From assembly GCA_050249955.1 (NCBI GenBank), contig JBFWPN010000005.1, positions 186,001 through 250,000 of the forward strand: a stretch of DNA of 64,000 nucleotides, in the 5' to 3' direction. Positions 17,981 through 25,495 of the stretch are shown here, piece after piece (position 1 is the first letter of the stretch; each line of letters starts with the position of its first letter). The translations under genes and the position numbers were made by a program. The stretch comes from CAVVIG01 sp050249955. GTDB lineage: Bacteria; Acidobacteriota; Vicinamibacteria; Vicinamibacterales; CAVVIG01. Below the pieces are notes generated by a model. It saw nothing but the letters and a program-made list of their open reading frames with translations. It ran no database searches and had not been told where the DNA came from.

Positions 17981-18721
17981 ATGAGCGACCAGGGACTGCA
18001 CAACAAGCTCGCCTCGCGGTTCGCGCACGAACTGGTGACGGCGCTCGCGACCACCATCGGCGTCACGGCGGCACCGCAGGCGGTGTCCGGCCCGGCCCTG
18101 GGCAGCGGCTTCCTGCTCTCGGTGAAGGTGGGCGGCGCGCAGAGCGGGGTGGTGGTGGCGTGGGTGGAGTCGGGCGTGGCCGAGGCGGCCGCGAGGACGG
18201 CCACCGGCGCGGAGGGGCAGCCGGCGCTCGACGCCGTGATCTCGCTGCTGCGGGAGACCGCCACGCATGCGTGCGCCATCGTCGGGCTCGCGCCCGAGTT
18301 CGCAACCCTGCGGTTCAACGTGTCCGCGGTCACTCCCGGTACGGCCCCTGCGGCCGCCAGCTACTTCCGGTTCGCGATGCCTGACGACACCGACGGCATG
18401 GTCGCGGTGTCCGCCAGCCTCACGGAGGTGGCCGATCCGTCGGCCGCCCGGATCAACGGGAACCTCGACCTCGTGCTCGACGTGGAGCTGCCCCTCGTCG
18501 TGCGATTCGGCCGGACGACGCTCACGCTGAAGGCGCTGTCGGGTCTCGGCCCAGGGTCCATCGTGGACATGGGACGCTCGCCGGACGATCCGGTGGAACT
18601 GCTCGTGAGTGACAAGGTGATTGCCTACGGCGAAGTGGTGATCGTGGACGGGAGCTACGGCCTCCGCATCACCGACCTCGTCAGCCGCTCGGATCGGATC
18701 CGGGCCCTGGAGACCAACTGA
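17981..18721 (+). CDS. FliN/FliY-like switch protein with long N-terminal domain (second copy)
   Basis: The 246-residue protein has a C-terminal SpoA/FliN domain at about residues 160-240 (LDVELPLVVRFGRTTLTLKALSGLGPGSIVDM ... EVVIVDGSYGLRITDLV, in part). About 150 N-terminal residues precede it; their length and place resemble the CheC-like part of FliY, but I see no clear ExxN CheC phosphatase motif. The gene abuts fliM, the usual place for fliN. With the short FliN at 8813 this makes two SpoA partners for one FliM. The family is clear; the FliY label is inference. Confidence 0.82.
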   Translation: MSDQGLHNKLASRFAHELVTALATTIGVTAAPQAVSGPALGSGFLLSVKVGGAQSGVVVAWVESGVAEAAARTATGAEGQPALDAVISLLRETATHACAIVGLAPEFATLRFNVSAVTPGTAPAAASYFRFAMPDDTDGMVAVSASLTEVADPSAARINGNLDLVLDVELPLVVRFGRTTLTLKALSGLGPGSIVDMGRSPDDPVELLVSDKVIAYGEVVIVDGSYGLRITDLVSRSDRIRALETN

Positions 18722-19110
18722 TGGTGACCTACATCCTGCTCGCGGCCATGGCCGTGATCAACGCCCTCCAACTCGTCCTCCTCGTCCGCCTGGCGCGTCG
18801 CGTCACCGGGGCGGAGCGGATGCACGAGCGGCTGTCGCACTTCGCCGAGGCGCTCACGCTGTTGACCGACACCACCGAACAGGGGCTGGCGAACGTGGCG
18901 GCCAGCCTGAACGCGTTCGGCCAGAAGACGGCCACCCGCAGCACCACCAAGGCCACTACGCGCCGCATCGTCAGCGCGGCCAAGAAGGGACGCTCGGTGT
19001 CGGCTATCGCGGCCCAGGAATCGATGTCCGAGAGCGAGATCCGGCTCCACCTCGAACTTGGCGGGTGGACGGTGGGCGGGGAGGCCGACCGTGGCACGCT
19101 GCGCGTCTGA
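18721..19110 (+). CDS. Small membrane protein with C-terminal HTH-like segment
   Basis: The 129-residue product has one N-terminal transmembrane helix (about residues 3-24), a helical middle part and a basic C-terminal segment (RRIVSAAKKGRSVSAIAAQESMSESEIRLHLELG, in part) that looks like a helix-turn-helix. The layout resembles small DUF2802/DUF6115-type proteins often found in flagellar clusters; that likeness is from memory and tentative. It sits between the FliN/FliY gene and the MshEN gene with 1- and 20-base overlaps, so it belongs to the same transcript. Confidence 0.65.
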   Translation: MVTYILLAAMAVINALQLVLLVRLARRVTGAERMHERLSHFAEALTLLTDTTEQGLANVAASLNAFGQKTATRSTTKATTRRIVSAAKKGRSVSAIAAQESMSESEIRLHLELGGWTVGGEADRGTLRV

Positions 19111-19936
19111 CCCCTGCGGTACCTGGCGACCCGACCTGCTGACCGGCCTGTCCGGGGTCACGATCGACGAGCGCTGGTTCTGCTCGCAGGCATGCGTGGA
19201 GCGGTGGCTCCGGCGTCTGATTTCGGAGGCCACGCCCGCGGCGCCGGCCGCGGTCGGAAGCGCCGGGCCGCACCTGCGCCTTGGCGCACTGCTGCGGCAC
19301 CACGGGGCGCTCTCGGCCGACCAGCTCCACGAGGCGCTCGAGCAGCAGCGGACGAGCGGCCTCCGACTCGGGGCACAGGCGCGTGCGCTGTTCGGCATCG
19401 ACCGCGCGCTCGTGCTGCGCGCACTCGCCGCCCAGGCCGGCACCCGGTATCTCACGTCCATCGACCCCGGCACCGTCCAGGACGCCCCCGGTGGGTTGTC
19501 CCGTGAGGCGATCCGGGCGCTGGGCCTCATTCCCTTCTCACACCCGGACCGCGAACGTGTGGTGCGCGTGGCGTCCACGGCGCCCATCCGCTGGGATGCG
19601 GTGAACGCGCTGCGGCGGCTGGCGGACTGGATTCCGGAACCGTACCTGGTCGAGGACGACACCTGGCAGGAGCTCGTCGAGCACTACGGCTCGGCGGTGC
19701 GCAGTGGGGGCGCCCGTCCGGCACCGGCCGAGGCCGTGATCGTGAGCGGCGAGCGCGCCGCCATCGCGGAAATCGCCACGCTGGTCACGTCGGCGCGGCG
19801 GGCCCGGCTGGCCGAGGCTCACTGGGAACCGTTCACGCTGGTGCGCGTCCAGGCCGAGGCGATCGTGAAGGACGTGCTGTTCACGCGGACCGCCGCAGAG
19901 GAAGCATCATGGCAGGCAGCCAGTACATTGCATTGA
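19091..19936 (+). CDS. MshEN-type (c-di-GMP-binding family) protein with Cys4 metal site
   Basis: The 281-residue product (GTG start, 20-base overlap with the gene before) begins with a Cys4 pattern C4-x4-C9 ... C31-x3-C35, a likely zinc site. At residues 63-86 the sequence fits the 24-residue MshEN motif RLGxxLxxxGxxxxxxLxxxLxxQ exactly. After a 5-residue spacer a second, weaker copy follows at 92-115 (RLG, L21 and Q24 kept). Two such motifs with a 5-residue spacer form the c-di-GMP pocket of MshE-type ATPases. No ATPase domain follows; the C-terminal 100 residues are unassigned. It precedes flgF with a 28-base overlap. A flagellar c-di-GMP sensor is an inference. Confidence 0.75.
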   Translation: MARCASDPCGTWRPDLLTGLSGVTIDERWFCSQACVERWLRRLISEATPAAPAAVGSAGPHLRLGALLRHHGALSADQLHEALEQQRTSGLRLGAQARALFGIDRALVLRALAAQAGTRYLTSIDPGTVQDAPGGLSREAIRALGLIPFSHPDRERVVRVASTAPIRWDAVNALRRLADWIPEPYLVEDDTWQELVEHYGSAVRSGGARPAPAEAVIVSGERAAIAEIATLVTSARRARLAEAHWEPFTLVRVQAEAIVKDVLFTRTAAEEASWQAASTLH

Positions 19937-20631
19937 GCGGCATGCGCACCCGCCTGGACCAGCTGGATCGGCTGGCGGCGGACATCGCGAATGTCGGGAC
20001 GGCCGGCTACAAGGCCGAGAAGGCCGCCGACGCGGAGGCCGGTCGGCCGCAGTTCACCAACGTCCTCGAATCGGCCATCGACGTCACGCGGGGGGATCGC
20101 CGCCTCGACGTGTCGCCCGGTACGCTGGCCCCCACGGGGCGCGACCTCGACATGGCGATCGATGGCAACGGCTTCTTCGTGATCGAGACGCCCGCCGGGC
20201 TGCGCTACACGCGTAACGGCCACTTCTCGCGCAACACCGACGGGCAGCTCACCACCGAGGACGGCTCACTCGTCCAGGGAACCAGCGGGCCGATCCAGAT
20301 CGGCCGGGGAGAGGTGAGCGTCGACCCGGATGGCACGGTGCGCGCGGGCGGCGTGACCGCCGGCAAGCTCAAGGTCGTCACCTTCGAGAACCCGAGCGCC
20401 CTTGTGGCTGAAACCGGCGCAAAGCTCCGGGCGGACAACGCGGCACCCGTCGATGTGCCGACCCCGTCCATCCGCGCCGGCTCACTCGAGCAGTCCAACG
20501 TCTCGCTCGTGAACCGCGTGGCCGAACTGACGGGGGTCTCGCGCAGCTTCGAGGCCCTGCAGAAGGCGCTGTCGCTGATGATGAACGACATCGATGGCCG
20601 CGCCATCGAGCAACTGGGGAGAATCCGATGA
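19909..20631 (+). CDS. flgF: Flagellar proximal rod protein FlgF
   Basis: The 240-residue protein has the rod-protein N-terminus (YIALSGMRTRLDQLDRLAADIANVGTAGYK, in part), the central MAIDGNGFFVIETPAGLRYTRNGHF block of FlgF/FlgG and the C-terminal LEQSNVSLVNRVAELTGVSRSFE segment. It is shorter than FlgG and precedes it, the usual order. The ATG has AGAGGAAG upstream and lies inside the end of the MshEN gene. Confidence 0.9.
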   Translation: MAGSQYIALSGMRTRLDQLDRLAADIANVGTAGYKAEKAADAEAGRPQFTNVLESAIDVTRGDRRLDVSPGTLAPTGRDLDMAIDGNGFFVIETPAGLRYTRNGHFSRNTDGQLTTEDGSLVQGTSGPIQIGRGEVSVDPDGTVRAGGVTAGKLKVVTFENPSALVAETGAKLRADNAAPVDVPTPSIRAGSLEQSNVSLVNRVAELTGVSRSFEALQKALSLMMNDIDGRAIEQLGRIR

Positions 20632-21416
20632 TCCGCGCACTCTACACGGCCGCCTCCGGCATGAACGCCCAGCAGGCGAACATCGACACGGTGGCCCACA
20701 ACCTGGCGAACGTGAACACGGCCGGTTTCAAGAAGAGCCACGTGGAGTTCGAGGATCTCGTCTACCAGGAGATCCGCACCGCCGGTTCGGCCACCTCGTC
20801 CACCGGCGAGGCCCCGATTGGCCTCGAGGTCGGCCTCGGTACGCGGCCGGTCGGGACGTCGCGCAACTTCAGCGCGGGCAACCTCCGGTCCACCGGGGGA
20901 CAGCTGGACCTGGCCATCGAGGGCGACGGCTTCTTCCAGATCACCACGCCCCAGGGCACCACGGCGTATACCCGCACGGGTGCGTTCCACAGGGATGCGC
21001 AGGGCATGCTGGTGAATGCCGACGGCTACGGCCTCGAACCGCAGATCAGCATTCCGGCCAACGCGACGGTGGTCACCATCTCCAAGGACGGCGTCGTGTC
21101 GGCGCAGATCGCCGGCCAGACCGCCACGCAGCAGCTCGGCACGATCGAGATCGCGACGTTCCAGAACCCGGGCGGCCTGCGTCCCCTCGGCGGCAACCTG
21201 TTCGAGGTGACCTCGGCCTCCGGCGACGCCCAGACCGGCGCGCCCGGCCTCGACGGCAAGGGCATCGTCCAGCAGGGATTCATCGAGGACTCGAACGTCA
21301 GCGTGGTGGAGGAGATGGTCAACATGATCCTCGGCCAGCGCGCGTACGAGGCGAACTCGCGCGTGATCAAGGCCGCCGACGAGATGCTGGGGCAGGTCAA
21401 CAACATGGTCCGGTGA
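20628..21416 (+). CDS. flgG: Flagellar distal rod protein FlgG
   Basis: FlgG forms the distal rod that crosses the periplasm. The 262-residue length and the motifs (ALYTAASGMNAQQANIDTVAHNLANVNTAGFKK in part; LDLAIEGDGFFQI; QRAYEANSRVIKAADEMLG) are typical. It overlaps flgF as ATGA and flgA by one base. Confidence 0.97.
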   Translation: MIRALYTAASGMNAQQANIDTVAHNLANVNTAGFKKSHVEFEDLVYQEIRTAGSATSSTGEAPIGLEVGLGTRPVGTSRNFSAGNLRSTGGQLDLAIEGDGFFQITTPQGTTAYTRTGAFHRDAQGMLVNADGYGLEPQISIPANATVVTISKDGVVSAQIAGQTATQQLGTIEIATFQNPGGLRPLGGNLFEVTSASGDAQTGAPGLDGKGIVQQGFIEDSNVSVVEEMVNMILGQRAYEANSRVIKAADEMLGQVNNMVR

Positions 21417-22111
21417 TGATGCGCACCGTGCTCGCCTCGATCGTGTGCCTCGCCGCGACGGTGGCCGCGGCGCAGCCGGTCCGCCCGGCCGACGACCGCG
21501 TGTCGTCGGCGCTGGTGGCGGAACTCGCCGCGCGCTTCGGCGACGAGGCGTCAATCGAGGTGCATCGCGTGGAGGCGTCCATGCGGCAGGCAGGCGCCGG
21601 CTCCATCGCCGTGGTGCCGGCACCCCAGGCCAGCCTTGGCGCGCCGGTGCCGTTCGTGATCATCGGCACCGGGGCCGGCGGACGGACGCTGCAGATCGGC
21701 AGGGGAACGGCGGAGGTCACCGTGCGCGTGCCGCACGCGCGGACCGCCCGCACGCTGGGCCGCGGCGCGCTCCTCTCCGGTGCCGACCTCCAGGACGTTG
21801 TCGGCGATCCCGGCCACGTGCCGCTGCGCCGGCTGCCAACGGTGACCGATCTCATCGGCGGCACCACCCGGCGCGACCTCGGCGAGGGGGTCGTGGTGAC
21901 CCTGGTCTCTGCCACGCCGCCGCCGGCGGTGCGTGCGGGTGAGACAGTGCAGGCGCTGGCGTCGGTCGGGCCGGTGCAGGTCATCGCCGAACTGACGTCC
22001 ATGGACAACGGCGCTCCTGGCGCCATCGTGCGGGTGGTCAATCGCGAGTCCCGCCGCGAACTGCGGGCCCGTGTGGTCCGCGCCGGAGTCGTCGAGGTGA
22101 TACATGACTAG
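21416..22111 (+). CDS. flgA: Flagellar P-ring chaperone FlgA
   Basis: The 231-residue protein has an N-terminal signal peptide (about residues 1-18, ending VAAAQ), an N-terminal domain of low similarity and a C-terminal SAF domain (ARTLGRGALLSGADLQDVVGDPGHVP ... LVNRESRRELRARVV-type end). FlgA is the periplasmic chaperone for P-ring FlgI. Two tandem ATGs (21416, 21419) are possible starts; the first overlaps the flgG stop. It overlaps flgH by 8 bases. Confidence 0.85.
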   Translation: MMRTVLASIVCLAATVAAAQPVRPADDRVSSALVAELAARFGDEASIEVHRVEASMRQAGAGSIAVVPAPQASLGAPVPFVIIGTGAGGRTLQIGRGTAEVTVRVPHARTARTLGRGALLSGADLQDVVGDPGHVPLRRLPTVTDLIGGTTRRDLGEGVVVTLVSATPPPAVRAGETVQALASVGPVQVIAELTSMDNGAPGAIVRVVNRESRRELRARVVRAGVVEVIHD

Positions 22112-22808
22112 ACCGCGTGTCCTCTCCCTGGTGCTGGCGATCGGCCTCGCCGCCTGGTGCGCCCACCCGGCCCTCGCGCAGGGCCAGGGGCAGCCGGCCA
22201 GCGACAAGTACGACGAGCAACTGGTCCGCTACCTCGAGTCGGCCCGCCGCCAGGCGGGGGCGACGACGACGGTGGGGAACCGGAACGACTGGATGAACGG
22301 CCTGATGGCCGACCTCCGCGCCCGCCGGGTCAACGACCTGGTCACCATCCGGGTGGTCGAAAGCATCACCGCCACCGGGACGGCCGACTCGAACCTCTCG
22401 AAGCAGAGCAGCGGGTCGGCGGCCCTGCCGAGCTTCTTCGGCGTCGAGTCGAAGCTGCCCTCCCTGATCGACCCGACCAACCTGGCCGGCACGAACAGCA
22501 ACACCGACTTCAAGGGTGCCGGCACGACGACACGTGCCGGAGAACTGACAGCGGTGGTCACCGGACGGGTGGCGGAGGTGCTGCCGAATGGTGACCTGTT
22601 TATCGAGAGTGTTCGCGAGATCGCGATCAATGGTGATCGGCAGGTGGTGGTCCTGACTGGAGTGGCACGTGTTGCAGACATCAGTCCCGACAACGTCGTG
22701 CCGTCCACATCGCTCGGCGAACTGCAGATTCGCTACTTCGGCCGCGGGTTGATCAAGGACAACCTGTCGCCCGGGTGGCTCATCAGAGTGCTGAACAAGA
22801 TCTTCTGA
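22104..22808 (+). CDS. flgH: Flagellar L-ring protein FlgH
   Basis: FlgH forms the outer-membrane L ring. The 234-residue protein has the RVNDLVTIRVVESITATGTADSNLSK and GELTAVVTGRVAEVLPNGDLFIES blocks and the ISPDNVVPSTSLGELQIRYFGRG end. The signal sequence has Cys19, but it is preceded by Ala-Ala-Trp rather than a lipobox, and ALA-Q at 23-26 looks like a signal peptidase I site. The FlgH of model enterics is a lipoprotein; this one may not be. It ends 8 bases before flgI. Confidence 0.93.
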   Translation: MTRPRVLSLVLAIGLAAWCAHPALAQGQGQPASDKYDEQLVRYLESARRQAGATTTVGNRNDWMNGLMADLRARRVNDLVTIRVVESITATGTADSNLSKQSSGSAALPSFFGVESKLPSLIDPTNLAGTNSNTDFKGAGTTTRAGELTAVVTGRVAEVLPNGDLFIESVREIAINGDRQVVVLTGVARVADISPDNVVPSTSLGELQIRYFGRGLIKDNLSPGWLIRVLNKIF

Positions 22809-22816
22809 AGGCCAAC

Positions 22817-23941
22817 ATGCCTGTCTTCACGCAACTGCGCACGACAGCCCTGGCGCTCGTCGCCGTCCTCGCCGGTGCCGGTGCAGCCGTGGCTGCCGAC
22901 ACCCCGACCCGCCTCAAGGACATCGCCTCCATCCAGGGGGTCGAGAACGTGCCGCTCATCGGCTACGGGCTCGTGGTGGGCCTGAACAAGACCGGGGACA
23001 AGCGCCAGACCATCTTCACCGCGCAGACCATCGCCAACATGCTCCAGCGCTTCGGCCTCTCGGTGCCGGGCGAGCAGATCAAGATCGAGAATGTGGCGGC
23101 CGTGCTGGTCACGGCCGAACTCCCGGCCTACGCCAGGCCTGGCGCCCGCATCGACATCACCGCCTCGTCCATCGGCGACGCGCGCAGCCTGCAGGGAGGG
23201 ACCCTCCTTGCGACACCGCTCCGCGGCGGCAACGGCCAGGTCTACGCGCTGGCACAGGGCCCCCTGTCCATCGGCGGATTCGGCGGCGCTGGCGCCGGCG
23301 CGTCGGTGCAGGTGAACCACCTGACGGTCGGCCGCATTCCCTCGGGCGCACAGGTACAGGCCGGCTCGGGCTCGACGCTTCCCACCGGCGAGACGATCAC
23401 CCTGGCTCTGCGTGAGCCCGACTTCGTCAGCGCCGCCCGCATCGTCGAGGCGATCAACACGGAGCTTGGTCCGGAGCAGGCCGCCGTGGTGGACCCCGGC
23501 AGCGTCACGATCCGGGTGCCCCAGCAGTACAAGAACAGTGTGCCGACGCTGATGGCCAGGCTCGAGTCGCTGCCGGTCCAGACCGACGTGAACGCGCGCG
23601 TGGTGATCAATGAGCGCACGGGAACCGTGGTGGTGGGCGGCCAGGTACGGATCGGGTCGGCCGCGGTGGCCCACGGCAACCTGTCGGTGCGAATCAGCAC
23701 GAAGTACGAGGTGTCGCAGCCGAACCCGCTGTCGCGCACGGGCGACACGGTGGTCGTGCCCAACACGCAGGTCGATGTCCGTGAGTCCGACTCGCGGCTG
23801 GTGGCGCTCGAGGAGGGGACGACGCTGGACTCGGTCATCAGGGCGCTGAACGCGCTGGGTGCCACGCCCCGCGACATCATCGCCATCATGCAGGCGCTCA
23901 AGGCGGCCGGCGCGCTCCGCGCCGAGCTGGTGGTGCTCTGA
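22817..23941 (+). CDS. flgI: Flagellar P-ring protein FlgI
   Basis: The 374-residue protein carries a signal peptide (about residues 1-26) and the strongly conserved TRLKDIASIQGVENVPLIGYGLVVGLNKTGDK start (in part), plus the IKIENVAAVLVTAELP and LDSVIRALNALGATPRDIIAIMQALK regions. FlgI polymerises around the rod in the peptidoglycan layer. The frame opens 42 bases earlier inside flgH, but ATG 22817 places the signal peptide at the N-terminus. Confidence 0.96.
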   Translation: MPVFTQLRTTALALVAVLAGAGAAVAADTPTRLKDIASIQGVENVPLIGYGLVVGLNKTGDKRQTIFTAQTIANMLQRFGLSVPGEQIKIENVAAVLVTAELPAYARPGARIDITASSIGDARSLQGGTLLATPLRGGNGQVYALAQGPLSIGGFGGAGAGASVQVNHLTVGRIPSGAQVQAGSGSTLPTGETITLALREPDFVSAARIVEAINTELGPEQAAVVDPGSVTIRVPQQYKNSVPTLMARLESLPVQTDVNARVVINERTGTVVVGGQVRIGSAAVAHGNLSVRISTKYEVSQPNPLSRTGDTVVVPNTQVDVRESDSRLVALEEGTTLDSVIRALNALGATPRDIIAIMQALKAAGALRAELVVL

Positions 23942-23942
23942 C

Positions 23943-24848
23943 GTGAGCGTGCTGCCTGCGGGCGTGGGGGCGACCCCGACGGCGGACCCGGCGCAGGCCG
24001 AGGCGAAGCGGGCGCAGCTCGCGAAGCTGGCGTACGAGTTCGAGGCGATGTTCCTCTCCGAGATGCTGCGCGGCATGCGCGACTCGATGCTGCCAGACGC
24101 GCAGGAGCAGGGCCTGGGCAACGCCACGATGACCGACACCTTCGATACGGAGCTCGGGCTCACGCTCAGCCGGGCCGGCGGGGTCGGCCTTGCGTCGATG
24201 ATGCTCGAGGCGCTGATGCGCCAGGAGAGAGCCGGGGCCGGGGACGTGACCCTGCCACCCGCGGGATTGCCGTCGTACGTCGCGCCGGTCACGGCGCCGC
24301 TGCCGACCGCAGAACTGCTCCCGACGGGGACCGACAGCACAAGCGTCCCGGACGTGACGCTGGCGGCCGTGACCCAGCCGGGCGCCCCCCTTGCGCTGAA
24401 GACCTCGCTCGCCAGCCTGCAGCCGGGGCCTGTGACGTCACCGTTCGGCTGGCGATCGGACCCGTTCAGCGGGCGGGCGCAGTTCCACGCCGGCACGGAC
24501 ATCCGCATGGCCTACGGCCAGGAGGTGCAGGCGGTGGCCTCCGGACGGGTGCAGTCGGTCAGTGAGCGGCAGGGCTATGGGTTGACCGTGGTGATCGACC
24601 ACGGCAGCGGCCTGGAGACGCGCTATGCCCACCTGTCCGGGACATCGGTTCGCGAAGGGGATATCGTCGACGCAGGGCAGGTGGTTGCCCGTTCGGGGAA
24701 CAGCGGCAGGTCGACCGGGCCGCACCTGCATCTGGAGGCTCGGCAGGATGGAAAGGCCATCGACGTGACGAATCTGTTAAAGCATTCGACGCTGCTTGCC
24801 GATTCATACGCTGACAGGTCTCATGTCAGGAGTGGCCATGAAGATTGA
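23943..24848 (+). CDS. flgJ: FlgJ-type rod cap fused to an M23 peptidase
   Basis: The N-terminal part (about residues 15-100; LAYEFEAMFLSEMLRGMRDSM) is the FlgJ rod-cap domain. A Pro/Thr-rich linker follows. The C-terminal half (about 160-280) is an M23/LytM metallopeptidase with PFGWRSDPFSG, zinc motif HxxxD (HAGTD), YAHLSG and HLH (GPHLHLEAR) all present, so it looks catalytically intact. Proteobacterial FlgJ instead carries a glucosaminidase. The enzyme would open peptidoglycan for the rod. The GTG start is one base after flgI; no signal peptide is seen, consistent with export through the flagellar channel. 301 residues. Confidence 0.88.
   Translation: MSVLPAGVGATPTADPAQAEAKRAQLAKLAYEFEAMFLSEMLRGMRDSMLPDAQEQGLGNATMTDTFDTELGLTLSRAGGVGLASMMLEALMRQERAGAGDVTLPPAGLPSYVAPVTAPLPTAELLPTGTDSTSVPDVTLAAVTQPGAPLALKTSLASLQPGPVTSPFGWRSDPFSGRAQFHAGTDIRMAYGQEVQAVASGRVQSVSERQGYGLTVVIDHGSGLETRYAHLSGTSVREGDIVDAGQVVARSGNSGRSTGPHLHLEARQDGKAIDVTNLLKHSTLLADSYADRSHVRSGHED
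24778..24805 (+). promoter_or_regulatory. Probable sigma-28 promoter for flgM, inside flgJ
   Basis: TAAAGCAT (24778-24785) and GCCGATTC (24798-24805) match the sigma-28 consensus TAAAGTTT-N11-GCCGATAA but with a 12-base instead of an 11-base spacer. Transcription would begin near 24813, 25 bases before the flgM start. A late promoter for flgM is common because FlgM must be kept high once sigma-28 is active. Confidence 0.5.
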
Positions 24849-25134
24849 GGGCAATAGACCGAACGTTGACGCTTCGCTGGCGGCCCAGGATACCGCCCGT
24901 ATCGGCGGCAACCAGGGTAAGGAACAGTCCACGCGTGCCGCTGGGGATGCGTTCACTGTCTCGCCGGAACTTGCACTGGCCAACAAGGCCATCGACTCGG
25001 CGAGCGAGCCGATGGCGATCAGGCCCGAGGCGGTCGCGCGCGGGCGGGCCCTGCTCGACGGGGGCAGGCTCGGCAGTGATGCGCAGGCGCTGGCCGATGT
25101 GCTGATCACGCGCATGCTCAATCACGAGGACTAG
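24838..25134 (+). CDS. flgM: Anti-sigma-28 factor FlgM
   Basis: FlgM binds FliA until it is exported through the finished hook. The 98-residue product is hydrophilic and mostly disordered in its N-terminal half. Its C-terminal half (IRPEAVARGRALLDGGRLGSDAQALADVLITRML, in part) follows the FlgM helical pattern. An in-frame ATG lies 15 bases upstream, but ATG 24838 has AGGAG at the right distance and overlaps the flgJ stop region. The next gene is an flgN-like chaperone, the common flgM-flgN order. Confidence 0.85.
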   Translation: MKIEGNRPNVDASLAAQDTARIGGNQGKEQSTRAAGDAFTVSPELALANKAIDSASEPMAIRPEAVARGRALLDGGRLGSDAQALADVLITRMLNHED

Positions 25135-25138
25135 GACC

Positions 25139-25495
25139 GTGCCTGACGACGATCGAGGCGTTGCGCAGCTTGCCGCGCTGGCCGAGACCCTGGAACGGGT
25201 TGCCGGTGCCACCGCAAGTGCGAACCCCGACGCGCTGGCTTCCTGTGAAGCGTCGCTCGAGGCGACGCTGTCCCATGTACCGACACCTGCCGACCTGACT
25301 GGGGCCGATCCCGAGCAGGTCCGACAGCTCGTGCGTCGCATCCAGTCCGCGCTCTTCCGCTGCCGTGCGCTTGGCCGGGCGACGACCGACCTGATCACCG
25401 CTTCGCTGTCCGCTCAGGGTGTGGCCCCCGGCTACCTGCCGGCGGGAGTGGGCGCGCCGGCACCCCGGCTCGGCCGCCTGGAGGTGAGAGTCTGA
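25139..25495 (+). CDS. FlgN-like export chaperone
   Basis: The 118-residue product is largely helical and is encoded between flgM and flgK, exactly where flgN usually lies. The C-terminal end (GYLPAGVGAPAPRLGRLEVRV) resembles the glycine-rich tail of FlgN proteins. Sequence identity to known FlgN is not obvious by eye, so the call depends on size, helical character and position. It would chaperone FlgK and FlgL. GTG start; one-base overlap with flgK. Confidence 0.6.
   Translation: MPDDDRGVAQLAALAETLERVAGATASANPDALASCEASLEATLSHVPTPADLTGADPEQVRQLVRRIQSALFRCRALGRATTDLITASLSAQGVAPGYLPAGVGAPAPRLGRLEVRV

Noticed and set aside
22663..22676. TGGCACGTGTTGCA inside flgH, similar to a -24/-12 promoter.
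   Set aside because: Spacing is two bases too short and it lies inside a coding region with no start nearby.
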